Shown here piece by piece: positions 1-10,249 of a stretch of DNA of 64,000 nt; position 1 is the stretch's first letter, and each line of letters starts with the position of its first letter. A program made the translations under genes and the position numbers. The stretch covers positions 2,046,001-2,110,000 of the forward strand of contig CM069439.1 of NCBI GenBank assembly GCA_035610365.1, given 5' to 3'. This DNA is from Aquatica leii. Taxonomy: Eukaryota; Arthropoda; Insecta; Coleoptera; Lampyridae. The notes under the pieces were generated by a model. It saw only the letters and a list, made by a program, of their open reading frames with translations, was not told the DNA's origin and did not search any database.

Positions 1-470
1 ATTATAATACTGGTTTTCAAACTTTTTCAATCTAAATTGTGACTGTTTAGGTGTTGCTTATCAATACTGCGACACTCTAGTATATAGTGTTGGAAATATT
101 TAGAAGAAAGTAGGTTTTTTATTTTGCACATTTTTTTGTAAACATCGACTAGCACAATTTACCAATGCCTGATTATGCTTATTACCAACTACACTCGACA
201 AATATATTGCTCAAATCGTTGTTTATCTTCTGATTTAATTTTTTTTGGAAACGCATGTAGTGTCAAGACTTCAGAAACGTTTTTGCTGTTATCCCAAAAA
301 TATAGTTTGTTTTTATTTCTTATTCAATATTATCACAGCTTGAGAATACGTAAAGAGCTGTAACTTTTATACAATGAAGAAATTTTTTTAGAAATTCTTG
401 TATTAAAAACTTGTTTACTCTAACTCCTGAGTTTCTTATAACATTAAAAAGACATATTTTCTCTTCTTTA
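1..470. other. AT-rich stretch upstream of a PLE relic
   Basis: No gene recognised. A 62-codon open stretch at 175-363 has no similarity I recognise. The last 100 bases probably hold the frameshifted linker region of the Penelope-like element that becomes readable at 475, because the sequence just before 475 can be read as the usual linker only after a frame change. Confidence 0.4.
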
Positions 471-474
471 TATT

Positions 475-790
475 GGTCCGTTATCTTCTCAATTTCAAAA
501 TCTATTTAAACATAATATTAACACTTCTTTTTTATCTAAATTTAATTTAAAATCATTGCTTGTTAATAGTAAAGATAAAGTTGATATTTTGAATAAATCT
601 GGTGTTTACAAATTAAATGGTAGTAGCTGCAATTCTTTTTATATCAGGTAAACCGGTCGTAAATTTTGAACCAGAATAATTCAACACTTGTCTTACATTA
701 AAAACAATAATGTTAGTATTAATTCATTTAATAAATCTTCTTTTGCCAATTATATATTACAATATAACCACCATTTTATGAAGTCGTTAA
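475..790 (+). pseudogene. PLE GIY-YIG endonuclease fragment
   Basis: This is the C-terminal linker and endonuclease part of a Penelope-like element. The frame starting at 475 gives GPLSSQFQNLFKHNINTS, then SGVYKLNGSSCNSFYI at about 598-645, which matches the GIY-YIG core (GVY at 601-609, YIG degraded to YIR). It continues through a TAA (649) and a TGA as TGRKF, TRIIQHLSYIKNNN and SFANYILQYNHHF, the usual order of the Arg- and His-bearing helices. In the family the enzyme nicks target DNA to prime reverse transcription. Two stops, a frame change before 475 and loss of the C-terminal Glu/Asn region show it is dead. No RT domain lies upstream. Assignment to PLE rather than another GIY-YIG carrier rests on the linker and the many PLEs nearby. 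Confidence 0.7.
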
Positions 791-949
791 ATTGTATTAA
801 TTATTTTCTGTTTCTTAAATAGCATTTTGTATTTTTTTTAAATAATTTTTATTATTTTTGTTACTAATTTTATTTATTATTATTTTATTAATTTATCTAC
901 AAAAGTTAAAGAGTTCTTAAAGTTTAACATTTTAAAATTATTTTTTTTA

Positions 950-1472
950 TACAAAGTATTCCACATCAGGACAACAAAAAGCTTTTTAAGATAGAAAATA
1001 GATATAGTTATACGTTTTTGAAATCCTCTTGAAGTCTACTTTACAATGATCCACGATCACCGGACTTGTTCAAAATTAACTTTTTTATAGGGTTCATTAA
1101 ACATGTAATTTGTCAAACAGTACTCAGTACAGGGGAAGATATGAAAAATAAAATTACACAAATTTTTAAAAATATTTAACTCAACGCACTGAAAAATGTT
1201 AGTGCTTCTTGTAAAGATCGATTACAGAGATGTCGAATTCTAAAGAAGAAGAAGTTATGCATCTTTGATTTGATTTTGTTTCTCAAAAGCATGTCATTTT
1301 CTAAAGTTATAAATTTAGAAGAAAATTGCGTATAATTTTGTAAAGACTAACTTAAAGTGCCTATAACCTTATATCATTCTAAAGTAGACTGCAAGAGAAT
1401 TTCAAAAACAAATTAATATATAAAATATAAAAATAAGTTTTTTGTTGTTTTGATATTAAGGAATACCCTGTA
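950..1472. mobile_element. MITE with about 100-bp inverted arms
   Basis: The left arm (about 950-1051) starts TACAAAGTATTCC and the right arm (about 1371-1472) reads TACAGGGTATTCC on the minus strand. Both continue with the same order of motifs (ACAACAAAAA, a poor-complexity TA block, TTTTTGAAAT.CTCTTG.AGTCTACTTTA.AATGAT). Arms are about 75-80 percent identical and the ends abut TA dinucleotides, as in Tc1/mariner-type MITEs. The roughly 320-bp centre has no transposase. It is old, because the arms have drifted and an insertion or deletion separates parts of them. The superfamily call is an inference from the TA ends and the TACAGGGT-like terminus. Confidence 0.65.
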
Positions 1473-2388
1473 TAGTAGAAAATAACTTTTAAATGTAAAA
1501 CTTTAAGGATTCTACAACTTTTTTAAGTATCTTTTTTTGTATTTTGCATAATCAGAAAGATACTTTACTTTACTATACTATTGCCCTACTCTGTATTTAA
1601 AATCGGCGAAAAAAATTAAATAACACTAAACAAGTATATTCGCTCTTATTTAAACTTGTGGAAAAAAATTCAAAACCAGTATAAAAACCATAAAATTTAA
1701 TCTTAAACTATTTAAAAAAAACTTCTGAGTTAATCATATATATATTTACGTGAGCTTTAATTTGTAAAAGACATTTAAAAAACATACTAGAAATTGGAAT
1801 CTGTGAAAGGTTTCATCCAAAACAACGTCTCTCAATTACGTTCTAACCACATGGGCTTGATAGGTAATTGTAGAATACCTGAAATATATTTTTGTTCAAT
1901 GCCTTTGAGAATAAATTTATACGCGTTTTAAAAAAATATATAAAAGAAAACAATTTTATTAAAAGCATTATTTCTGCAATAAAAAACTAAAAAAGATAAA
2001 TAAAAAATTATTAAAATATTAGTAAATATGATATAAATAGACAGTAATTAAATACTTACAGAATTATTTATTATAGGTGGATTAAAGAAACTAAAAAACA
2101 ATTAATTTAATTAATAGTAGTAACAATAATTTAATTTATTGTAAATAATATGATTAAAATAGTTTTTAAATTGTTTGCTTTTAAATATAATTTAATTATT
2201 ACGTAGTTTTTACGAATGTAATTTTTCATATTTACTATGTGTACACCAAATACCTATTTGAAAATTTGATTGTAATACTCATTATACTCTTATGCATAAA
2301 ACGAACTATTTATTCACTCTGTCATTTATAAAGAAGTCGTTTTTTTTTCATTTGTAATGTGATTTTTACAACTAACAGAGAAGGACTC
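1473..2388. other. gene-free AT-rich stretch
   Basis: I see only short AT-rich open stretches with no recognisable protein, no long inverted repeats and no RNA gene. Confidence 0.5.
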
Positions 2389-2437
2389 AAATTGACATGG
2401 TCAGTGTGCCCCCCACCTACTCTTTCACGCCCGGCCA
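2389..2437 (+). repeat. dispersed repeat, copy 1 of 3
   Basis: A comparatively GC-rich block, TTGACATGGTCAGTG followed by CCACCTACTCTTTCAC and CCCGGCC. The same block occurs at 53980-54073 on the plus strand and 63297-63395 on the minus strand. In this copy only the central 50 bases are well conserved. A 65-codon minus-strand open frame (2322-2519) runs through it, but its reading is not conserved in the other copies, so I treat the block as non-coding repeat. Confidence 0.6.
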
Positions 2438-2459
2438 CTTCAAAAATGTAAATTGCAAC

Positions 2460-4990
2460 CCACCACATCGTTGAAACGGTCTTTAAAATGCTTTTTAGAA
2501 ATACCAAAAAAAGTGACATTTTACAAAATAGTTTTAAAATAATAAAGTTTGGGGAGATGCTGTCAAACCTTAAAATTGTACTGTTTCTGATGAAAAATTA
2601 GTTTTGTTAATAAACAAAACTTTAATTAGAAGATTTCAGTTTTTGCAACTTTTTTCAGTATCTATGGACAAAATAACAAATCTACAGCATTTTCAGACTG
2701 TTAAGATCTTCGCCGTTTAAATATGGTGTATGTAGTTACAATTGCTACTCAGTTTACATTCAGATTTCTTTCGGCAAAAAGCTTCCTAGTACAGGTACCA
2801 AATTTTTTTCAACTTTTTTTGGTTAAAAAGTTTTGCTTTAGAAGTAAAAATCTATTTAGGCCGACTACCACTACTTAATAATTTTACAGCAACAAAGTAA
2901 CAACAACAATAACAATCATTCAAACCAGGTTTGTTTTTCCGCTTTTTCTGTTACGTGCAGTTTTGAGTCATTAGTTGTATTCATACTTTTCACGCTGCCA
3001 CAAGCAACGCATTTAGTAGTTTGCATTGATGCGCAGTACCATAATTGTATCTTTTAAGTTAGCATAATCTGTCATATTTGCGCAGAGTAAAACCATGTAA
3101 AACATAGTAAAGTTTAACTTACCTTATTCCAGGCGCTGTGAGCTGCTTTTAGCTAATTGACTAATCTAAATAATTTTGGATATTTCAATTAGTTAACTAT
3201 TGAGTAAATAATAGTTTTTTTTACTGTTTTGATGTCTTTGTTAATTTTGTTTTTAGTTTAAAAAAATTTTCTTACTCAAGTACAGGTTTAGAAAATTGCG
3301 TAGAATTCAAAACGCAACCGTTTTGGAAACAGTATCTTTTGAGAATTCGTCCCTAACAATTTAAATTATAAAAAAATTTAGTATTTAATCATTTTAATCA
3401 TTCTTAAAGTGATTCATTTACATTTAATATTAATTGTAAGTTATTCAAAATAAAGCAGACTTACATATTCATTTTCTATAAATTAATAGTAATGTTTTGT
3501 AAAGTAATTCTTCTAATTACTAATTAGTATTAGCGTTGTTTATGTATAACCTATCTTTTATTAAAATAGAAAAATAAGTTATTATTTTATAAGTATATTT
3601 GTAAGTTAGTGTGTAATTCTGTTAAAATTTTTGCTGCTGAATTTAAAGATGGAACAACTCAATAATTTTTTTTTATGTTGTTTTGTTGTACAAAAAATAC
3701 TATATGGAATTTTAACTAATGCTCGTTTTTAAAGTAAATCAACTTTACTAAAATTTAAAATCTCACTACTTATTATATCGTAAATTACAATGTTTCTTCT
3801 CAAAAAATTGTAGGTTTGGTTTTTAATTCTTTTTGTCAATTTGTTTTTTTATTAAAATCATCAAATATTATTTTTACCAAATACTTAATTTTGGTATAAA
3901 AATTCAAATTATTTGAATTATATTTATTAAAAAGTTTTTTTTGTCAAAAACTATAATTTAAAATATGTCTAACGCTAATAAACTGTTTTTATAACAACAA
4001 TAATAAGTTTTTAAATTAATAATTATTTTGTTTAAATTTTTAAAATCTCTTATTTAGAATCTAAAAATTTTGTTTAGCAAAGAACTGTGTTAATAATTTT
4101 TTGTTTATATTTTTTTTAGTTACTTCTATCATATGTACTTAGGGTGTTTATTAGCTTTTTTTAAATGATCTTAAAGCATTCGTATACAATATACCTAAAA
4201 ACATAAATCTATCATACATCTAATTTGTAAATACGAGCGAATACTTTTGAACATGCTATTTATTTAAAAAATATTTACTTACACTTGCTTTTATTGATAT
4301 TGTTAGCTTACAGCACTTTTTTATTCAGTAAATAAATTTAAAACACTTATTTAAAGAAAGAATCTTATTTCTTTGTGCGCGACATCAAATATTGTAGAAA
4401 TATTTACATTTAACGGAAGATTTGATGTTTGTTCAAGTGGAACTTTATTTTATTAGTATACATTTCAAAATAATCAGATGTAAAATAACTTTAGACCTTA
4501 GACTCAATAAGCAAATAACATGAAATGGATATGTATGCAATAAAACATAAAATAAATGAAATGATTGTAAAAACAACTAGTAGTATAATTAATTAAAAAT
4601 TAAAGGCAACAAAAATGCACATATAATTGTTTAAAAATACAATTTAAAATAAACAAACATTTCGATTACTAAATATCATAAATAGTTAAGACTTATACCT
4701 ATATTTAGCAAGTTATGGAAATACTACAACAAATAAATTTAACAATAAACTACAAAAACAGTAGAATTAATACATAAATTAGCTACTTTAAATATTTAAC
4801 AAATTTCAACATTCAATTATGACCTTTCTGTAAGGTACAAGATAGTGTTGTTTGTTTTAAAAGTCACACAAAAAAATTATCAAATATTCTGTTCACTGAC
4901 TGCACTTTTTATAGAGAAAATTCAGTATGATGTTCGCTTCAAAAATTACTAAACAATTTCGATGTCATTTTGTGCTTGTGTATTTTTGAT
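2460..4990. other. gene-free AT-rich stretch
   Basis: No recognisable coding sequence, structured repeat or RNA gene was found in these 2.5 kb. Base composition is extreme, with long A and T runs. Confidence 0.5.
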
Positions 4991-4999
4991 AAAGGTTTT

Positions 5000-5250
5000 G
5001 ACAAGGTTTTTTTATGCCTATAAGATCTGAAGTATGTGAAGGATATAATCCTTGGTTTATTACTCTTTTTTCATAGAATGTTTAATAAATTCAAGTGGCA
5101 TGATCAGTTGTGTTGTTTTGCTGACGGTAACCAAATCAAAGTTTGTCATCATCTGTCTGCTCAAAAAATTGACTCAAAATACCAAAATAATGTTTTGCGC
5201 TTATACTTTACACAATTGTGTTTTGGTGAACACGGACGAAGATGGCGATT
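5000..5250 (-). pseudogene. IS630/mariner-like transposase relic, C-terminal part
   Basis: On the minus strand the region reads as a decayed DDE transposase. About 5235-5150 gives an FFEQTDDDK-like segment followed by a remnant of the FQQDNATAH block, then a piece aligning with the region before the conserved 'RSPDL.PCDF' motif. The same arrangement appears more clearly at 40830-41150. The plus-strand open frames at 5036 and 5052 are antisense shadows. Similarity is by eye and the frame changes several times, so confidence is moderate. Confidence 0.4.
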
Positions 5251-5767
5251 AACCAGACGTGAGTTAGACACGGTTTATACACAACTCTTTTATTTTCATT
5301 TTCAGTCGGTTTTTCTCAGATAACAACCTTACTTACTAGCAGTTTGTTAAAAATAAACAAGATTTCCTAAATCAAATTTTGTATTTGATTGATTTCATGC
5401 AAAATCGAGAAAATACTCGTTTTGCAAAGTCAGTATTTACTCACGCGAGACCGACGTAACATTATGTGTAAATTTATTTTGTATTAAAATATATAAGCTG
5501 TTATAATGGGGCCATGTTTTGCCGTCAGTTAGATAGTAGCTAAAAATTGTCATTACTAAGAACTTCATTATCCAAAAAGATCACCTTTATAGCTATAATT
5601 TTTATGATAACACTTGTCAAATCCAACAGTTTTAATTTTTTTTAATTACACTGGTAAACAAAAACAAGGCATATGTTATGTAAAATTACACTAGAAAACT
5701 GAAAATAAGTTTGGATTTTTTCTATCACTTATATCAATGACAGTATGTCTTTAATGTTACTTTAAAA

Positions 5768-5845
5768 TGTTGCTGCGTATTTTTTGGCGTTGATATTTTG
5801 TTCTTGCGGCATTCTGGATTAATGTCCAGCAGTAATCAGCAACCA
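5768..5845 (-). pseudogene. fragment of repetitive 'LLADYCW' ORF family
   Basis: The minus strand encodes VADYCWTLIQNAARTKYQRQ, the hallmark C-terminus of a protein family of unknown function that occurs in many copies in arthropod and other invertebrate genomes. A second copy on the plus strand ends with the same motif at about 6960-7030. Only the last 25 or so residues remain here. It lies 100 bases from the PLE hammerhead at 5950-5990. Confidence 0.6.
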
Positions 5846-5949
5846 AAGTAAAACTTCATTTGTAATAGCAAAGGCTTAAACGGCCGGAATCTATACTAAG
5901 ATAAGAATGTCTTCCGGGTTTGGACCGTGTCATTGTTGTAACCGAAATT

Positions 5950-5990
5950 GCCAACGTTTCGCCCACTTTCGTAAGGGGCTTCATCAAGGC
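5950..5990 (-). ncRNA. degenerate hammerhead ribozyme (PLE terminal repeat)
   Basis: Read on the minus strand: GCC, UUGAUGA core (5987-5981), A, stem II GCCC paired with GGGC (5979-5976 with 5964-5961), then GAAA, CGUU and GGC. Stem I is GCC/GGC. The layout is that of the minimal type I hammerheads known from Penelope-like elements, with the very short GAAACGUH stem III. The first core base is U where C3 is required, so this copy is probably inactive. Family placement is inferred from the motif plus flanking PLE-like sequence. Confidence 0.6.
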
Positions 5991-6009
5991 GTGAGATAAA
6001 TCGAAAAAC

Positions 6010-6229
6010 TCAAACAAGCAACCGAAAGCTAACTAAGAACTTTTCAAATGTTAGGTAATCAACTTGTGAACCAAGCCTGATTCTAACCTCTGAAAAGGTA
6101 AGAAAGAAAACGGTAAACTTGAAAAAGCAAACGAAAATCTAACAAAGAACCACTACAGAGTTAGGTAATCAACTTGTGAATCAAGTCAGATTATAAACTC
6201 TATATAAGTGACTTAAAAAAACTAGTTTT
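6010..6229 (+). repeat. two-copy tandem repeat, 110-bp period
   Basis: Units starting near 6010 and 6119 share AACAAAG- or AACTAAG-type blocks and the nearly exact run GTTAGGTAATCAACTTGTGAA (starting 6050 and 6160), then CAAG..GATT.TAA.CTCT. The distance between matching bases is 110. The array begins directly after the hammerhead at 5950-5990 and may be part of the same PLE terminal repeat. Confidence 0.7.
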
Positions 6230-6316
6230 CGTATATAAAGAAGAAGAATCGCCACGGATGGGTAAGCTCGACTCTGATTGGGTTACAGTGTTTTCGATAA
6301 AGGACTAATGACCGTG

Positions 6317-6360
6317 AACCAAAGAGGGGATCATGGTTTCGAGTTATACCCTCTTTGGTT
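6317..6360. repeat. 12-bp perfect hairpin
   Basis: AACCAAAGAGGG (6317-6328) is the exact reverse complement of CCCTCTTTGGTT (6349-6360), with a 20-base loop. It sits just upstream of the LLADYCW-family pseudogene. The perfect 12-bp stem is unlikely in such AT-rich sequence by chance. Role unknown; it could be a transposon sub-end. Confidence 0.6.
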
Positions 6361-6387
6361 GGTGGTTAATCTGTGGAGACTATAAAG

Positions 6388-7030
6388 TAATAGCTCTTGG
6401 ATTTCAGCTGGGGTATACAAAATACTGTTGTTTTTTATGTGCATGGTACAACCGTGCATAAGATCGTCACTATGTCAAGTACTCCAGGTCTAAAAAATAT
6501 TACCAACAAGCCATTCGTTTATCCTAAACACGTATTTCTACCACTAATGCATATTAAACTGAATTTCATTGAAAATTTCATTAAAAAACTAGATTGAAAC
6601 AGTCGAGTTATTGTATCTGAAACAAAAAATAATAGAAGACATACGAGTAAAACCAAAAATACGAAAAGATATGAAAGATGACAAATTTGACTACATGCTG
6701 ACTCAAGAAAAACTTAGAGACTTGTGACTAATTTTATTTGATGTGTTAAAGCTGAAAATTATAAAAATCTTGTAACTAAATTACTTGGTGCATATAGATA
6801 AATGGAATGTAGCATGTCGTTAAATAATTATTTTCTGAACGTTCATCTTGATTTTTTTCCAGAAAATTTGAGTACCGTAAGTGACGTACAGAGAAAGTGG
6901 TTCTATTAAGACGTTGCAACCATGGAAAAGTGATACCAAAACAAATGGAGTCTAAGTTTGCTTGCTGATTACTGTTGGGTGTTAATTTGGGATGCCGCAC
7001 GGAGAGAAATATTATACTGAATTTAATCAT
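6388..7030 (+). pseudogene. repetitive 'LLADYCW' ORF family pseudogene
   Basis: Successive frames give LGFQLGYTKYCCFLCAWYNR, DRHYVK, then YPKHVFLPLMHIKLNFIENF (in the open stretch 6397-6597), VKAENYKNLVTKLLGAYR, FPENLSTVSDVQ and WSLSLLADYCWVLIWD near 6940-7000. This order of blocks is that of a highly repeated invertebrate protein family whose members have LGYTK.CCFLC, LPPLHIKLG, ENLG.VSDEQGERF and MADYCW. Its biochemical role is not known to me; copy number suggests a mobile-element origin. At least three frame changes and several stops break this copy. The minus-strand open frame 6776-7030 is an antisense shadow. Confidence 0.75.
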
Positions 7031-7362
7031 TACGATTTCATATTTAAAGCATTTACTTTTTTTCTAAAATTGATCCACGTTCAAATAACATTCAACGTAA
7101 ATGTACTAAAATTTAAACTAAATCTCTTATTGTAATGCAATTACAGCGACAATCTAATAAAATAGAAGTTTAATTCAAGCGTACATCGGCTTGACTCAAA
7201 ACCAACAGCCTTTTGCATGATACATATCAATTCCGCATAACCTTTTTTTCCGTGCGCATGGACAAAATGTCGCCGTAAACATACGCAACATTTTACGACG
7301 AAATAAATTAGTGGAGACTTAAACTGTAGTGTTTCTGCTGTGAGTAATATTTAAAAAAAAAA

Positions 7363-7590
7363 CAAAAAAAATGTTCTATTGAAAGAAAACTAGGAAGCGG
7401 TAAAAAAACAGAACGAGATGATCGTTTGCTGCAAAAAAGGTACTTACCACGTCTGTTAGCAACATCTACGGAATTATGCTATGAATGGTATGTATGAATG
7501 GTATTAACATGGCTGCGTAATAGCCCAGATTTATATTCAATAGAAAATTTTTGGTTTATTATATCTAAAAAATTGCCCAAATAACGGTTA
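7363..7590 (+). pseudogene. Tc1-like transposase relic, internally deleted
   Basis: SIERKLGSGKKTERDDRLL and LLATSTEL at about 7378-7480 match the helix-turn-helix part of Tc1 transposases (GRKRKTT.RDDR.., TS.EL). Only about 30 bases later the frame gives LRNSPDLYSIENFWFIISKK (7510-7573), the Tc1 'AQSPDLNPIENLW' block that carries the catalytic region's end. The roughly 150 residues normally between them are missing. This is a Tc1/mariner copy that lost its catalytic core by internal deletion. No inverted termini were identified. Confidence 0.65.
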
Positions 7591-7679
7591 CTAAACCCAT
7601 TGAGGGCATAACAAAGTAATAATAAATAATTAGTTACTAGGTGTTTTGTGTGTATTTTCTTCTGTTTTATTAACATTTA

Positions 7680-10240
7680 TTACTTATTACTTTAATAAAG
7701 TATCAATAAATAATAACATAAGTTATTGTTTGTATTTTTTACTTAGTTTAAATAATAAGCTTTGATAAATAAGTTTATTTACTATTTTATAACTTCTGTT
7801 CTGACGAAATTGTTTGGTAGATGATAGTAAAAAAACAATTAAACTTGATTTCACGTTACTATGTATTTTCTATAATAATTATTGCCAAAAACGACATGTT
7901 TTAACCCGCTTAAAAATTACACTACAACATTAAACATTGATTTTACACAATTTTGGCAATCACGAAGAGAGTTTATTTGTTGTTAATTTTGTTTGCAGCA
8001 CCACAATGTCAATGTACTAAAATTATTGTTTCTAAATAAAACAATAAGTAATAATTTAGGTAAAAATAAAATTAATCAGTGTTATTTTTTTAAAGGCAAA
8101 CATTAATTTTTTGAAAAATTTATAAAATTAAATCTTTGCTCCTTAAAAATTTTTTACTTACAAGATAAAATTTAGCATATTTTTAAACCAATTACAATTT
8201 ACTAAACTATTGAAATTGTATTAATATCTGAATGCAACGAGTTATCTTAGTGACAATACTAAGTGGCGTGAATATGATAAGTTATAATATACTGTGAGCT
8301 TATACACATATATGTATATAATGACAACTTACGACCACTTTTGCTTACACCAGAAGTAGCTACTACCTTTCTTATTTCGAAAAAAATACTACATTTCTTT
8401 ATATCATATTTGGTTCTTACCTTTATGTAACTTTTGATGGCACTTATACTTTTTGAGATATTTTGACTTAAATAAAGACAAGTGCAAAAACAAGTTAAAA
8501 TACAATTTCTGTGATGAATTTATAGAGGTAATGATTTAACATTATTAAAATAATCATGATAAAGCATACGTGTTATATATAATTTATATATGATCATGTT
8601 TTTTTATTTAAGTTAAACGCAACATGTATGCATTTTTGTAATGTGTTAAAATTCATTACATAAGAAAAAAATTGTTTTATTTACTACTAAAATTTCTCAA
8701 AATTATAACAAAAAACAAAGCCATGTTTTAATTACATCATAACCGCAATTTTTAGTTGTAATAAGATACAATTTTTTAGATAAACAACAGTAAATAACAT
8801 TAAGAAAATAATAGGAATTATATAATATACATATATAGTATAATGCTTGATTGGATACTTAGTAGAAATTGATACTCACACGCGTGAATTATGTAATTAA
8901 AGCGTATTAAACAAAAAAATTAGTAAAATATTATTCTTATTTACAATGTAAAAAAAGTACATTTTTTTTCAATTTTTACGATTTTTTTTTAAATGTTCAG
9001 ATTATCTTTTACAAGATACTGAAAATCGACAAGAGCTATCGATGTTTAACTCTTCGACTACACTTCGTTTTCCTAATCTTAGCTGTTCTTATAAGGGTCG
9101 CATTATTGGTCTGGAACATAGATTGACTTTGACTTAAGCGAAGTTTTTATCCATGTTTCAATAACAGTATGGGGTTTATCTTTCACAGTAACTGTGACGT
9201 TTCATGAAAAATTCATGCACGATAGCGTTAATGCAAAAAAATATCACCATCCACCCATCTAAATGTTGAAATTGGATTTTTAAATTTAGTAAATTGAGTT
9301 ACGTCATTTTTAGACATTGTGCAATAGGCAGTAAATTACAAATATATTTTTTTAAAAACGAGTTGTTTATGAGTAATTGATTATTATTTTTTGAAGTAAT
9401 CGATAAAGTTTATTTGTTATTGTAAATAAAACAATAAATAAAAATTTTAAACGTTTGTAATATTGTAATACTTATTGTAATTTGAGTTCTTGTTAAAGTT
9501 AGTGTTATTAAAAAAAACTTTTATGCTTACGTAATGTCTTTATAAACATTTTAGAAATTTAGTTTTACTGCTAAACAATTAGCAAATTCTAAATGTAATC
9601 ACGATTTGTTTCTTGTATTTACTAATGTACTGTGCATAATACCAATGGTAATACTTTGAAAAGCTTTTTAAGGTGTTTCGAATTTTAGATCGTTTTATTT
9701 GATTTTTGTTTGTTTAAACATTTTTTTTAATTAGTCTACATCTTTGTTCAACTCATATACTTTTAACGCTTGTGATTATATTTTAAAGTACTAAATATTT
9801 AGAATGAAAAGTTGATGATCGGTTTCTGGCAGGTTATGCGACGGCTGGCTAAAAACATTGCTGAAGATAACTATATACTTATATTGATAAAGGTACAATC
9901 AAAAAAGCAAACAACGTAGTAGAGAAGCTATTGACAACGATTCAAAATTATATTTCGATGATAACGTTAGTGTAGAAAAAGCATTCTTTGAAACAGACAG
10001 TAAATACTTTTTCTGGTGTTGGTACTTGTGACTACAATGATGATTTAGTTTTTTTTTAATTTTGAGATTTATGAAGAGAAACAGGTCTAAACACTAAAGA
10101 ATCAACAACCAACAACTACCGAAAGGTTTCACGTAGGTTTTTGTATACAAAAATCAAAGAAATAGAAGTAAAAAAGAAATTTCTGGAAATGTGGAAGAAA
10201 CTTTTTAATCTAAACCGAGATTCTAGTTCTCCATTATTAA
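7680..10240. other. gene-free AT-rich stretch
   Basis: No gene recognised. The block 9020-9250 is less AT-rich, and its minus strand has short open runs (for example VKDKPHTVIETWIKTSLKS) that look like a decayed protein, but I cannot assign them to a family. Confidence 0.4.
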
Positions 10241-10249
10241 ATGTTTGAA

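Noticed and set aside
5036-5323. 95-codon plus-strand open frame starting MKDIILGLLLFFHRM
   Set aside because: It resembles the plus-strand frame at 40927, but both are antisense to IS630/mariner-like transposase relics, which explain the shared residues.
6776-7030. 84-codon minus-strand open frame
   Set aside because: It is antisense to the conserved ADYCW blocks of the plus-strand pseudogene; the plus-strand reading matches a known family and this one does not.
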